This document shows, one piece after another, positions 37,301 to 46,857 of a DNA stretch of 64,000 nt (position 1 is its first letter; the number at the start of each line of letters is the position of its first letter). Below the pieces are notes generated by a model, which searched no databases, had not been told where the DNA came from, and saw only the letters and a program-made list of their open reading frames with translations. The stretch is from an uncultured Methanobrevibacter sp. (GTDB lineage: Archaea > Methanobacteriota > Methanobacteria > Methanobacteriales > Methanobacteriaceae): positions 1 through 64,000 of the forward strand of contig OMVY01000006.1 in assembly GCA_900314635.1 (NCBI GenBank), written 5' to 3'. Made by a program: the position numbers and the translations under genes.

Positions 37301-37793
37301 TCAAGAAAGCATTGTTTTCAGTGCTTGTAATGGTTAAAGGAATATTTATTATAAATTTCTTATTAGAAAAATTACCGGACAAATTAATAGTGTCATTGGC
37401 TTTTACCAATGAATTGATTAAATTACCATCTGAACCGAAATAGTTTGAATAATCATTTTCAGTTATTGTATGGACGGTTTTTCCACCATCTCCAATAGAT
37501 TCTGAATCTGCATTCTCTTTCAGGATTTCACAACTTGATATGTCATCTTCAGAATCTGATTCAATAGAATTTGAAAGACCTGAATCAAAGCTATCTGAAG
37601 AACCCAAATCAACATTGGAATCAATGTTATCTGAAGAAGCTAAATCCATGCTGGAAACTGGAATGGATTCCAGGTTGTCTGACAGGTTCTTGATGACATC
37701 ATCACTTGAAGAAGCGCTAGCAGTGTTTAATCCTATTAAAAGAAAAAGCAGGACGAATAACAAAGTGAATCCAATTATTCTCTTACTTTTCAT
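34326..37793 (-). CDS. adhesin-like beta-helix protein with C-terminal membrane anchor
   Basis: A 1155-residue secreted protein. Signal peptide 1-28; Ser/Asp-rich linker; first beta-helix from about 111 (YSNYFGSDGNLINS) with many NxI-NN coils; second helix from about 560 (YNTYFDSNGKLRD); a Gly/Ser/Asn linker (about 1020-1090); and a single membrane helix near the end (IYVPIVALILMLVFCFSFLG) followed by acidic residues. It is therefore anchored in the cytoplasmic membrane with no Ig-like wall-binding tail, unlike its two neighbours. Start is the ATG at 37791-37793 with GGAGGTGT upstream, not the TTG one codon earlier. Confidence 0.87.
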   Translation of the reverse strand: MKSKRIIGFTLLFVLLFLLIGLNTASASSSDDVIKNLSDNLESIPVSSMDLASSDNIDSNVDLGSSDSFDSGLSNSIESDSEDDISSCEILKENADSESIGDGGKTVHTITENDYSNYFGSDGNLINSLVKANDTINLSGNFSNKKFIINIPLTITSTENNAFLKNSPIYYVNVSNENFAYDAIVSNLKIESDIPDISAVWVIGSTYVKILNNDIFTTGHNGYPISLDGFTYNCIVENNIIKTVVPVSTAIDSSEVNYDEENSGDNSSWQHSGISLRDAHWNSIVNNDITVENSYGVYLCYGSSISNNNIIANNTIRATAETPSFWSYGVYLTGNYNHVENNTIYRMYRGIHSSYPHNYIIGNKIYDINGFDENNGIGGDYGIYGGNDTLIANNSIYNADVIGAGILVGSNSDVYGNYIQINSSGDGIRIGDVEGGHNSKVHDNTIDFLSGAGISIKGTPKDTEVYDNIVNSLSDIGANQGSGLGIGILSIYQSRSNRPYNISIYNNTIYTSNDYAINIAQSSTERWLCENNSIGDKSIINPIATDYSPEWGDGTVYQVTEENYNTYFDSNGKLRDIVKDGDILVFSGSFSPKGKIVLNKIVSLIGDNAFLRDTTILLNTSNCKVQDFNIVNNGTDDGNCNLWGIYVYEADNEVITGNNITIWDKNTSYGIYLCDSYNNTVANNSIRCQGDNLVFALLTFETYDTLFENNSILAIGTSELYPYYETICIDGVRSISELSKTYGVILDFSSDNQFIHNDIEVTSTVEGFQVPYNPSVNILIGLYIYYDSNRNNISENNVYIHGHDPFLYGMGSSGDDTSKSVTYACENIFSKNNITIEADYFAMGMILRHNSQDTLVKDNYFRLDSNNYTYGITLEISDGSKILNNTLNSTSKAGIYAIEGYAASNNDISYNKIYSEGSFSTIALYASNHNNITHNLIRARGSESQDPAQGSEHPDSVKLFNTGISLQQYTNDTNISDNDIEHNAPFAVDVDETCTETTVANNILSASAGGGNNAINDRSGKAVISGNTGNKYHKQGSNEGSKPSNPSNSQGNSGNSIIHTNGTSSYSGNADSSGSSALGQIDLGLIANALSSLGEGIGDAGGSESGDTSDLLVSEIEEIASKTLSGIYVPIVALILMLVFCFSFLGAKNEDDDEE

Positions 37794-37796
37794 CAA

Positions 37797-38235
37797 ACAC
37801 CTCCAGTAATTTTCTTATTTCAACAAACATGTGCAAAACTTTAATCCACCTTATGATTTTTAAAGCAGACAAAAGTTTTCATATTAAAAATATTTTATAA
37901 TTAAAGTTTCTTTAAATAATATAAAATATGATTGATACATTATTAATTTATTACTTTTAATATTAATAAATATTCTTATTTATTAGAAAAGATTATTTTT
38001 ATAAAAAAAGTAAACCCTAATTTTAAAAAAAATGAAAACAATACACTAATATTAAAAATTAAAAAAAAGCACACTAATCTTTAAAAAAACAAGTTAATGT
38101 TTTAAAAAAGTAAACAAACTAATGTTTAAAAATCAGACAGAGTAATTTTAAAAAAATTAACTAATATTTAAAAAAATCAATAATTAAAAAAAGAAAAAGT
38201 AGAAAAGTAAAAAATTACTTTTCTTTAAATTCAAC
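37797..38235. other. A+T-rich gap between adhesin genes 2 and 3
   Basis: About 440 bases. A short phrase resembling CTAATNTTTAAAAAA recurs irregularly between 38045 and 38175, which is simple-sequence drift and not a clean array. No gene or RNA is visible; it should contain the promoter of adhesin gene 2. Confidence 0.45.
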
Positions 38236-41200
38236 TTATTTTACAGTTAACTTACCTTTGAAGGTTTTTGCCTTGTTGAAGTTGTCACCTGCGAATTTAA
38301 CAGTGTATTTGTATTTCTTAGCTTTCTTAGGTAATTTTACTTTGAAAGTTACAATACCTTTGGCATTGGTTTTTGCCTTGTAGGTCTTCTTGTTAATCTT
38401 AATGGTGATAGCTTTCTTCTTGAGGGCTGTTTTTCCAACTTTTAAGGTAAATTTGACTTTAGCCTTTTTAGCTTTGGATTTTTTAACCTTCTTGGTTTTA
38501 GCAGCTATTTTAACAGCATTCTTCTTGACTGTGAGCTTGCCGGTTGCAGAACTACCTAATAAACCGGTTGCACCATTGAATGAAGCAACGAGACTTACAG
38601 TTCCGCCAGCCTTGTAAGGTACGGCAAGTGTAGCAACACCTTTATCATTGGTTTTAGCAGTCTTGAGAGCGCCGTTTACATAGACTTGTATGGTTTGACC
38701 AGCAACTGGATTTCCATTAGCATCCTTGACAGTGATTGCAATATTTTTAGTCTTGGATTTTCCATTAGGACCAGCAGTTACAGTAGCGCTTTGAACAGTA
38801 ATGCTTGTGGTTTTTGGAGCAGCTGGAAGGTCAGGGTCGCCTTCTTTTTCTACATACTCCATCACATAGTTGGAACCAACTTTGGTATCACTGCTTGCAC
38901 CAGCAAGGTCCATGTTGTTTTGATTGCTGTCTATGTAGTTTCCGCTTACATCAGCGGTAGCATTTCCGGTTAATTTTATTCCAGAATTACCAGTACCAAC
39001 AGTATCCTTAGGAATAATAGAATTAACAGACTCATTGTCCGCAGCAGTTACCTCAATGGTATTGTCCTTAATGGTTGAATTTCCTCCATTGATACCAATT
39101 CCAATAGCACTAACACCTTCAACAGTTATAGTGTTGTCATTAGCAGTGACACCTTTACCCGGAGCTATGGTAATACCATAACTGGCACCAGTATCAGAAA
39201 CACTTTTTATATCAAATTCATTATTGCTGAAAACAACATTATTAACATTGTCAGATCCAATACCATAAGCATTAGCAGTGGATTCAATGAAAACTATATT
39301 GTCAGATACTATTGAATCATCAACCCAGCTAACATAAAACGCTTCAGCCATGTTAGTGCTGCCCTTGAGAGTAACATTATTGCCAGTGATGGTTAAATTC
39401 TTAGAACTGACACCCTTATAAGGATAATCATAACTAAAAGCATCAACAGCATAAAGATTCTTATTAGTTTCACCAGTAATCTCAATCACATTGCCAGTAA
39501 CAGCAATATTCTCAGTAATGGAATCATTAGAACCTGGAATAACAATAGCATAAATAGTTCCGGTTCCAGTACCTACAATCTTGATATCATTATTGGAAAT
39601 AGTGATATCCTTAACACCTAAGCCAACATGAATCAAACCGTTCCATCCACCAGGAACACCTTCAAACTCAAAAGTCAAACCATCAATAACAATGCCATCA
39701 GCAGTCAAATCAACATTAACATTAGTCAATTTAGCACCAGGAACACCCTTAACATTAACTTTAGAACCAAAAACAAGAGCCTTATCGGATAAATCATCCA
39801 AAGCAATATTCTCAAAATCACTAATATAATTACCAGACTCATCAAAGAACTGATCATAATTATCTTCGTCAACAAGTGCATAGACAACATTGTTTTCAAA
39901 AGTCACATACTCAAGATAATCTTCGCTGTTGATCTCATCAGGCAAAACATTAGTGGTGACTTTATTATCCTTGACTACAATGAAATAATCATCATCAGAA
40001 GATCCTGCATTATATTGTACACAAAGCGCAGAAGTATGATTGCCTAAAGCATCACCAGTAGTCATATCTTCTGCAGAAGTACCGATGGCAGTAATATCAT
40101 TGCCAACAACTGTCATATTGTAAGTCTGACCACCAATACCAATAACTCCTTTCTTAGAGTTAGCAACTACAGTGTTGTTAGCAATAGTGGTGTTCAAATC
40201 AAATTGATAACGGGCAGGCATTGATAAATCCCACTCTGCCATGTCTTCATCGTAACCATCAGCACCAAAGCTTATAACAGTGAGGGCATATACCATAAAG
40301 TCACTGCTGACATCCAAATTATTATCTTTAATTAAAACATTTCTAGGAGATGTGAGAGCACCTTCATAACCTGCATAGTAGAAAACATATTGAGCAGAAT
40401 CAGCTACTTGAATACCATACGCACAGTTATCACCAGTATTAGCTACAGTAACATTATTAGCTTCAATCAAAACATTGTTAGGATTATCTAAGTAAATACC
40501 TTCACCCACACAGTCTCCAACATTCACATCAATTACATTGTTAGAGACAACAATGTCTTTAGGGTTAGCCATAGCCCCATATGAACCTAATTGGATACCA
40601 TAGGAGTAAGGAGCATTACCTTTAACAGAAATAGTATTGTCCTCAATCTTCAAACCTGAAATATAACCATTAGCATTCACGCCATAAATACTGAAATAAG
40701 GATTATCCTCAGGAGCAACACCTTCAATATTCATGGTATTTCCTTTAATAGTAATATTAGAAGACAAATCCAGAATTTCAACAGCATTCTTATTGGTATT
40801 GGTGAAAGTCAAACCAGAAACAAGAATAGAGCCCGCATAACCAGTACCATCACCAATGACGATAGTACCATTATTGATTATACCTGCACCTTCTTTACCA
40901 ATAATATTAATATTAGAACCAGAACCAATCTTAATATCCTTATTAGTCAAAGTGCCGACATTTAAAGTATAATCGCCCATTTCACTTAAAGCATCAGTAG
41001 CAGTACCATCCTCATTGAAATAAGTGGAATAACTATCATCATCAAGATCATAGCTAGCTGCATCATCTCCGAGAACAGCATTGCCGTCATCACCGACCGC
41101 ATCATCTGCAGCATCATCTGCTGCAGAAACATCATTTATGTCTGAATCAGCCGTTGCAACAGTTAAGTCACTGTCATCAGCGCTTATTGTCGCATCATCT

Positions 41201-41283
41201 ACAGATTCAGCGCTTACAGCCCCGACAGCTAAAATGGATATGATCATAATAGCTAAAAGCAGGGTTATCTTATTAAATTTCAT
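38236..41283 (-). CDS. adhesin-like protein, acidic beta-helix with Ig-like tail
   Basis: A 1015-residue secreted protein. Signal peptide 1-25 (ITLLLAIMIISILAVGAVSA); a very Asp/Ala-rich linker to about 78; first beta-helix from about 80 (YSTYFNEDGT); second from about 477 (YDQFFDESGNYISD); and two Ig-like domains (about 825-1015) ending in a Lys-rich wall-binding-type tail (KYTVKFAGDNFNKAKTFKGK). The strong acidity of the body contrasts with the basic tail. GAGGTAAT precedes the ATG. It is the first of three tandem adhesin genes on this strand, each with its own gap and probably its own promoter. Confidence 0.88.
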   Translation of the reverse strand: MKFNKITLLLAIMIISILAVGAVSAESVDDATISADDSDLTVATADSDINDVSAADDAADDAVGDDGNAVLGDDAASYDLDDDSYSTYFNEDGTATDALSEMGDYTLNVGTLTNKDIKIGSGSNINIIGKEGAGIINNGTIVIGDGTGYAGSILVSGLTFTNTNKNAVEILDLSSNITIKGNTMNIEGVAPEDNPYFSIYGVNANGYISGLKIEDNTISVKGNAPYSYGIQLGSYGAMANPKDIVVSNNVIDVNVGDCVGEGIYLDNPNNVLIEANNVTVANTGDNCAYGIQVADSAQYVFYYAGYEGALTSPRNVLIKDNNLDVSSDFMVYALTVISFGADGYDEDMAEWDLSMPARYQFDLNTTIANNTVVANSKKGVIGIGGQTYNMTVVGNDITAIGTSAEDMTTGDALGNHTSALCVQYNAGSSDDDYFIVVKDNKVTTNVLPDEINSEDYLEYVTFENNVVYALVDEDNYDQFFDESGNYISDFENIALDDLSDKALVFGSKVNVKGVPGAKLTNVNVDLTADGIVIDGLTFEFEGVPGGWNGLIHVGLGVKDITISNNDIKIVGTGTGTIYAIVIPGSNDSITENIAVTGNVIEITGETNKNLYAVDAFSYDYPYKGVSSKNLTITGNNVTLKGSTNMAEAFYVSWVDDSIVSDNIVFIESTANAYGIGSDNVNNVVFSNNEFDIKSVSDTGASYGITIAPGKGVTANDNTITVEGVSAIGIGINGGNSTIKDNTIEVTAADNESVNSIIPKDTVGTGNSGIKLTGNATADVSGNYIDSNQNNMDLAGASSDTKVGSNYVMEYVEKEGDPDLPAAPKTTSITVQSATVTAGPNGKSKTKNIAITVKDANGNPVAGQTIQVYVNGALKTAKTNDKGVATLAVPYKAGGTVSLVASFNGATGLLGSSATGKLTVKKNAVKIAAKTKKVKKSKAKKAKVKFTLKVGKTALKKKAITIKINKKTYKAKTNAKGIVTFKVKLPKKAKKYKYTVKFAGDNFNKAKTFKGKLTVK

Positions 41284-41649
41284 AAAAAATTACCTCTTAT
41301 AATATTTCATGTAATATAACAATATTTTTAGAAAACTAATGAATGAATAAAATTTGCTTGATTGACAATATTTAAAACAAAATTATACTCAATCCATAAT
41401 ATGCATTAAAATTAATATTTTAATGACTATATATTTATATAATCTTATTAAAAAGTTTTACTATACTTGAAAAATTATAAATTATAATTTAAAAAAATAA
41501 TATGGCAAACTTATAAAAATATAAAGTAAAAAAAGAACATTATTAAAATTTGAATAAAAAAATAGAAATAACCTAAAAAATATTCAAAACTACAAAAAAG
41601 AAAAAATGGAGATTATATAACGATTGTTATACTGAGAGCGATAAAAAAA
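41284..41649. other. A+T-rich gap before the initiator tRNA
   Basis: About 365 bases with TATA-like runs near 41425-41445 for adhesin gene 3. I see no gene, array or RNA here. Confidence 0.5.
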
Positions 41650-41724
<75 letters not shown>

Positions 41725-41889
41725 ATATGAGTAGAACAATATTATACAACATAGTTATATTAGTTTACATAATATATAAACCTTTTGGAAAATAAGGTTA
41801 GAATAAAAATAAATTGTTGAGAATAAGATTAGAATAAAAATAATAGTGGAAAATAATTTATTAATAAAAAAGAAAGAAGAATAAAAAGA

Positions 41890-42387
41890 TTATTCTTCCA
41901 AGTCCTTGGTTTCTTCTTCAATTACTTTCAAACGAGCGTCAAGATCTGCTATCTTCTCATCAGTTGAATTGCTGTACTCAGAGAATCTTTTCTCCAAAGC
42001 ATCGATGTTTTCGCAGGCCTGAATGGAACGCTGCTCCAAAGTGCTTAAGTCGTCTTGGGTAACCAAAGACCAGTTTTCAATCAATTCCTCGCTTTTCTCA
42101 TCTAAAAAGCCGTCAAGCCTTTTGGAAAAAGCATCTGTATTGATGTAATTCTCATCAATATCCTTGATGGTGATTTTGATTCTATCGCTCATGGACTTCT
42201 TCTCTTCCTCTTTTGCCTCTCCAGACACTGGAGGTTTGGAATATTCATCTTCTACATTCGGAGGAATGTTCTGGAAGTATTTCTTGAAATCCACAGAATT
42301 TCCATTTGAAGTTTGCACATAGTAGTAAATTAAAAGAGCAATAACCACTATTAAAATAATAATTGCAATCAATTCAATTGCTTCCAT
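41890..42387 (-). CDS. membrane-anchored coiled-coil protein
   Basis: A 165-residue protein with one N-terminal membrane helix (residues 5-26, IELIAIIILIVVIALLIYYYV) and a long charged region (about 70-165) of heptad-like Leu/Glu/Lys content, predicted coiled coil. Function unknown. It starts 13 bases after the stop of the preceding gene on the same strand, which encodes a protein of the same layout, so the two are probably made together and may form a complex. It could shape the cell or serve as a scaffold; I see no catalytic motif. Confidence 0.7.
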   Translation of the reverse strand: MEAIELIAIIILIVVIALLIYYYVQTSNGNSVDFKKYFQNIPPNVEDEYSKPPVSGEAKEEEKKSMSDRIKITIKDIDENYINTDAFSKRLDGFLDEKSEELIENWSLVTQDDLSTLEQRSIQACENIDALEKRFSEYSNSTDEKIADLDARLKVIEEETKDLEE

Positions 42388-42400
42388 GATAAAACCTCAC

Positions 42401-42802
42401 TTATTTCTTATTGAGTTTCTTCTCTTTCTCTTCAATTTCAGAAAGCATCTTTTCTAATTTTTTAAGTTCTGTCTGAGCTTCAAGGCGTGCCAGACGTTCA
42501 TTCACCTGGCTGTGCAAGTATCCTACATTGGATCTTACCTCGGCAGTGGATTGTCTGATTTGAGCAAGCTCTTCCTGTTGTGCTTCAGGTAGCTTAACTG
42601 GATTTTCCATTAGACGTTTGCTTTCCAAATCCTTCTCGACCATAGCTATCTTTTTAAGTTCTATCTCTTTTTCAAGTAATTTCAAGGAGTTGTTGGATTG
42701 ACTTACCTTTCTCCATTGAGAAATAATTACAACAACAACAGCCGCAAGTATAATTACAAGAATGAGAATAAATATCTGAGTTGGAATAATCTCTGCAGCC
42801 AT
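42401..42802 (-). CDS. membrane-anchored coiled-coil protein, partner of the next gene
   Basis: A 133-residue protein: short outside tail, membrane helix at residues 8-30 (FILILVIILAAVVVVIISQW) and a coiled-coil region rich in Lys, Glu and Leu to the end. The start is set at ATG 42802, because AGGAGG lies just upstream; a longer reading frame to 42871 has no such signal. It is the first gene of a two-gene unit with the similar 165-residue protein. No family recognised. Confidence 0.7.
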   Translation of the reverse strand: MAAEIIPTQIFILILVIILAAVVVVIISQWRKVSQSNNSLKLLEKEIELKKIAMVEKDLESKRLMENPVKLPEAQQEELAQIRQSTAEVRSNVGYLHSQVNERLARLEAQTELKKLEKMLSEIEEKEKKLNKK

Positions 42803-43200
42803 TAATCTGCCTCCTAATAGTCTATAATTAGCATTAAAAATTGGATATAAATAAAAATATTTGATATACAAAGAACACTGATTATATTATTTTTTAAGAA
42901 TAATTATATTATATTACTTGCAGTATATAAAAATTATGAAAAATTTTTTTATTAAAAAAAGAATTTCAAAAACCCGTGAAAAATTAAAAATATCACTAAA
43001 AACCCACTATGAAATCAAAACATGCCCCAACCTATTGAAAAATTAAATATGCTTAAAAACCCAAATAAAATTTAAATGCCAATTCATTAAAACCGTATTT
43101 TAAGAAAAATATAAGAACAATATAAATAAAAATATAATTATTAAAAAATTAAAAATCAGACTTATTATAGATTATCTATTAAAATCAAACCTGTGATAAT
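42803..43200. other. A+T-rich divergent gap before map
   Basis: About 400 bases. It must contain promoters for the coiled-coil pair (minus) and map (plus). Two imperfect AAAAACCC-containing phrases occur (42970-43070), but there is no clear array, RNA or gene. Confidence 0.45.
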
Positions 43201-44130
43201 ATGACAGATGAAATAGAATGTTATGAAAAAGCTGGCAAGATATTAAAAAAAGTAAGATCCGATGCCAGCGCAATGATTAAAAACGGATTGCCTATTTTAG
43301 ACCTTGTAGAATTTGTAGAAGGCGAGATATTAAAGACAGGAGCTGGAATCGCTTTCCCATGCAATGTAAGCGTGAATGAAATAGCTGCACACTACACCTC
43401 ACCAGCTCATGATACAAACAAGCTTGTTACAGGAGACCTTGTCAAGCTGGATATCGGAGTTGAAGTAGAGGGATACATTGCAGATTCAGCAGTGACAATA
43501 ATGGTTCCAGGAGACAATCTTGAGGAATTATACACAGAAGATGAACTTGAGCTTCGCCAGAACATCATTGATGCCTCAGCAGCAGGACTTGAAGCTGCAA
43601 TAAGCACTGTAAGAGCCGGAATCAAGGTATGCGACATTGGAGAGGCTGTTAATGAAGCAATTTCAAGCTATGGAATGAATCCTATTTTAAACCTTACTGG
43701 CCACAGCCTTGAACATTGGAACCTCCATGCAGGAATTTCAGTTCCAAACTACAACAACAACGATCCAACCATACTGGAAGAAGGACAGGCTGTAGCAATA
43801 GAGCCTTTTGCAACTCCTGGAGACGGAATTGTAAACGACTGTCCTGAAGCCTACATATTCTCCTTCTTAAGAGACAGGCCTTTCAGACTGAAAAGCACAC
43901 AGAGAATGCTTAAACATATTGAAAAAAACTACAATGCACTCCCATTCTCAGGCAGATGGCTGACACAGGACTTCAATGAGCACAGAGTCAATGTAGCCCT
44001 TCAGCAGCTTGGAGAAGCAATGGCCATTTATCCATATGCTGCTCTTAAAGAGCGAACAGGTGCTTTGGTTTCACAAAAAGAGCATACTTTGATTGTGGAA
44101 AGTGATGGTTGTCAGATTACTACCTTGTAG
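43201..44130 (+). CDS. map: methionine aminopeptidase, type II
   Basis: A 309-residue archaeal/eukaryotic-type enzyme that removes the initiator methionine. Metal ligands are in DIGVEVEGYIADSAVT (near residue 84-95), LTGHSLEHWNLHAG (near 166) and AIEPFAT (near 200), with a final Glu in SQKEHTLIVE (near 292). The type II insert domain lies between about 195 and 270. GTGATAAT precedes the ATG. Length is normal for stand-alone archaeal forms. Confidence 0.95.
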   Translation: MTDEIECYEKAGKILKKVRSDASAMIKNGLPILDLVEFVEGEILKTGAGIAFPCNVSVNEIAAHYTSPAHDTNKLVTGDLVKLDIGVEVEGYIADSAVTIMVPGDNLEELYTEDELELRQNIIDASAAGLEAAISTVRAGIKVCDIGEAVNEAISSYGMNPILNLTGHSLEHWNLHAGISVPNYNNNDPTILEEGQAVAIEPFATPGDGIVNDCPEAYIFSFLRDRPFRLKSTQRMLKHIEKNYNALPFSGRWLTQDFNEHRVNVALQQLGEAMAIYPYAALKERTGALVSQKEHTLIVESDGCQITTL

Positions 44131-44254
44131 AACTAATAAAAATCTTTTTAATATATACAATTAAATGTAGAAGGCTCATCAGAGCCTCAATACCCTTTTT
44201 TTAAAATCTTTTTGAAAATTACATTCTATTTAATGAATACTAATTTTAGATATC

Positions 44255-45445
44255 TTAAATCAATCTGTGAGGATAGATTCCTCTTTTATTATACTCCACC
44301 TCAAGCCATCTTGCAAGAAGAGGTTCAGATATATGATACATTCCCTCTCTGAATTCAATCAATTGGAAGTCCTGAAGATTATTCAAATAGACGCTTAATG
44401 AACCTGAAGCAACATTCAATTCCTTTGCAATGTCTTTCCTCATCTTAGGCCCATTAATCAGGGCAATCAGTATCTTTTGTTCATTTAATTTCAATCTGCC
44501 CCATAATGTGGTCAGACTTGAAGTTAAGAGATCAAGATTATCATCCAGTTCCTCTAAAACATTCACCCCATCCAATTCCTCATTCAAAGGCAGCTCATTC
44601 GCAAAAGTATTGACATATGCAGGAATTCCTGAGGTACACTTGTAAAAACGGTCAAATCCTTCATCAGTGAATTTCAGTTCAGGCAGTTTTTCACTCAAGT
44701 AATTCCTTGTTGTTTCTTTAGAAAAGGGTTCAACTTGAAGGGTCAGCAACCTGCCTCCAAATACCCCTTGCTTTCCTGCGATTTCATAAATCAACTTGTC
44801 ATAAATGCTCATTGAACCGGATAAAATGTATGCAACATTGTTCTGTTCCTGCATGAAGCCTCTAAGCAGCCATAAAAAACCTTCCTTATAATCCCCTAGT
44901 TCCTTGATGATTTGAAATTCATCAATAATTATAATCACTCCCTTGATCTTATCATTGTTTGAGTTGTATAATTCTTGCGGAAAACCTAAAACAAACTTAT
45001 TCAATTTATTCAGATTTGTTTCGTTTTCAATTACGGGAAGAGGAATGCCATTATAGTTGTTAAACTCCTTTAAGTGAAAATCATTTGTCTTTAAGAATTT
45101 ATCTACTTTTTCCTTGAAGCTTCCCATATTCCTTTTATCGCATTCATCCACAATGGATTGATAATAATGGTCAATCAAGCCAAAAATGCTCATATTATTT
45201 GTTTGGAATGCCTCGGCATATGAAAAATTGATGTAGACCACAAGGTAGTCCTCATCGAAAATCTTTTTTACTTCCTTAAGCAGTACGCTTTTTCCAACTC
45301 CACGAATTCCAGTAACCAATAAATCAGGAGCATTTCCATCTTCAGTTGTTTCCAATAAGCTTTTAATTCTGCCCAATTCATTACTGCGATTATAGAATTC
45401 TCCTTCCTTCAAATTAATATTATTTCCATGAGGCAGCCTTTTCAT
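44255..45445 (-). CDS. archaeal AAA-family ATPase with winged-helix C-terminus
   Basis: A 396-residue STAND/archaeal ATPase-like protein. Walker A is GIRGVGKSVLL near residue 46, Walker B IIIIDEFQ near 172, sensor LSGSMS near 207. The last 90 residues form a winged helix (ALINGPKMRKDIAKELNVASGSLSVYLNNLQ). Related archaeal ATPases are numerous, vary in copy number and have no settled function. GGTGATATA precedes the ATG. The large tandem repeat array at 45554 lies in its upstream region. Confidence 0.8.
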   Translation of the reverse strand: MKRLPHGNNINLKEGEFYNRSNELGRIKSLLETTEDGNAPDLLVTGIRGVGKSVLLKEVKKIFDEDYLVVYINFSYAEAFQTNNMSIFGLIDHYYQSIVDECDKRNMGSFKEKVDKFLKTNDFHLKEFNNYNGIPLPVIENETNLNKLNKFVLGFPQELYNSNNDKIKGVIIIIDEFQIIKELGDYKEGFLWLLRGFMQEQNNVAYILSGSMSIYDKLIYEIAGKQGVFGGRLLTLQVEPFSKETTRNYLSEKLPELKFTDEGFDRFYKCTSGIPAYVNTFANELPLNEELDGVNVLEELDDNLDLLTSSLTTLWGRLKLNEQKILIALINGPKMRKDIAKELNVASGSLSVYLNNLQDFQLIEFREGMYHISEPLLARWLEVEYNKRGIYPHRLI

Positions 45446-45553
45446 TATATCACCCTATAATTTAGTAACCAATTTTTAAATTATGTGTTAAATATTAAAA
45501 GTAATTCAAAACTTTAGTACATGATGCATTTAATAACAATATTTCATTTAGAC

Positions 45554-45730
45554 AACTTATTACATAATACCTTTCATATTACATAATATATTTCTTATCA
45601 AACATATTCCTATAAAAAACTTATTACATAATACATTTCATATTACATAATATATTTCTTATCAAACATATTCCTATAAAAAACTTATTACATAATACAT
45701 TTCATATTACATAATATATTTTTTATCACT
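45554..45730. repeat. 64-base tandem repeat, 2.8 copies
   Basis: AACTTATTACATAATACATT and the rest of a 64-base unit starts at 45554, 45618 and 45682, almost identical between copies. Each unit contains two ATTACATAATA motifs. It lies 110 to 285 bases upstream of the ATPase gene. The rest of the gap to 45993 is A-rich; the frhB transcript end lies there. Confidence 0.88.
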
Positions 45731-45993
45731 TATATTATTTTCCAAATATAAAATGAAAACTCAGATTAAAATAGCAAATGGGAAAACTAAAAAACAATAA
45801 AGCGAACTTCTTAATAAAAAACGTCTAAATAGCTAAAAAAATCAAAATAATAATCAAAATATTAAAAATAGCTAAAAATAGTAATTATTTGAAAAAATAA
45901 AAGTTTTAATTAAAAAAAAGTCGGAAAATAATAAAAAAATACAAGAAAAAAGTTAAGAACAAAAATGTTCTTAACTTCTAGCCAACTAGACAA

Positions 45994-46845
45994 TTATAAC
46001 TCTTGTGGAAGAGGTAAGCCTAAGCCTAATCTTCTTTCACGTTCAGCGTTACCTTTGTCTGCTTTGTTGTTAGCTAATTTTTCAAGTAATTCTAAACCGA
46101 ATTTTCCTTCATCCATTGGTTTTGTTTCAATAAGACCTGCTTCGACAGCAGCTTGGAATACTTCGTTTCCGCCTTCAGTTCTTGGGAAAACAGTAGACCA
46201 TCCGTCAGCAGAACCGATAGAACCAGTAGAAACGTCAGCGTATTTTGCTACTAAGTCACGGCAGATGTTACAACCTGCTTGTTCGTAACCGTGGGTTTCC
46301 TTGATTTTAAGTCCTTGTTTGCCGTCAACAGTGTCAATCCAGAATTTACCTTTTCCAATATCCATTTTTGTAGTTGCAGCAAGAGAAGAGTGTAATTTAC
46401 CATCAATAAAGGTTCTTAAAGAGTCTCTTGGGAAGTTTTCAGTACAGAAAATTCCAATCATTAATTTGATCTTGTCAGCTACAAATCTGGTAGAGAATGG
46501 GTAAGATTGCATTTTTCTAAGTCCCATGATTTGACAAGGAGTACCTACAGTACCGATTTTTTCGAGACCGTTTTGTCTTACAGCTTCTTTGATTTTGATA
46601 GCGTTAGGAGAGAAGGTGTATTTGGTACCTGCTGCTGCAAGTAAGTCTTCACGACTTAATGCAATGGTTGGTTCAGGTTTCCATGGGTCTTCAGTGTCCC
46701 CAGCTACGATAGCACCTTCAATGATGTTTTCTTCTAATGCGTAAGCAAATAATGCTGTTACGATTCCTCCGTCTTGTGAGACTTTTTGGATATCTTTGTC
46801 AGTAGATCTTGCACATACTACTTCTTTATAAGTACCGAATGCCAT
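45994..46845 (-). CDS. frhB: coenzyme F420-reducing hydrogenase, beta subunit
   Basis: A 283-residue FrhB, the FAD- and F420-binding iron-sulfur subunit where F420 is reduced. Features: [13 protein letters not shown] at the start, [16 protein letters not shown] near 28, [13 protein letters not shown] near 99, CTEN near 133 and [21 protein letters not shown] near 190. Length fits the family. AGGAGG precedes the ATG. It ends the frhADGB operon, 12 bases after frhG. F420H2 made here drives two reductive steps of methanogenesis. Confidence 0.96.
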   Translation of the reverse strand: MAFGTYKEVVCARSTDKDIQKVSQDGGIVTALFAYALEENIIEGAIVAGDTEDPWKPEPTIALSREDLLAAAGTKYTFSPNAIKIKEAVRQNGLEKIGTVGTPCQIMGLRKMQSYPFSTRFVADKIKLMIGIFCTENFPRDSLRTFIDGKLHSSLAATTKMDIGKGKFWIDTVDGKQGLKIKETHGYEQAGCNICRDLVAKYADVSTGSIGSADGWSTVFPRTEGGNEVFQAAVEAGLIETKPMDEGKFGLELLEKLANNKADKGNAERERRLGLGLPLPQEL

Positions 46846-46857
46846 TTTAATATCCTC

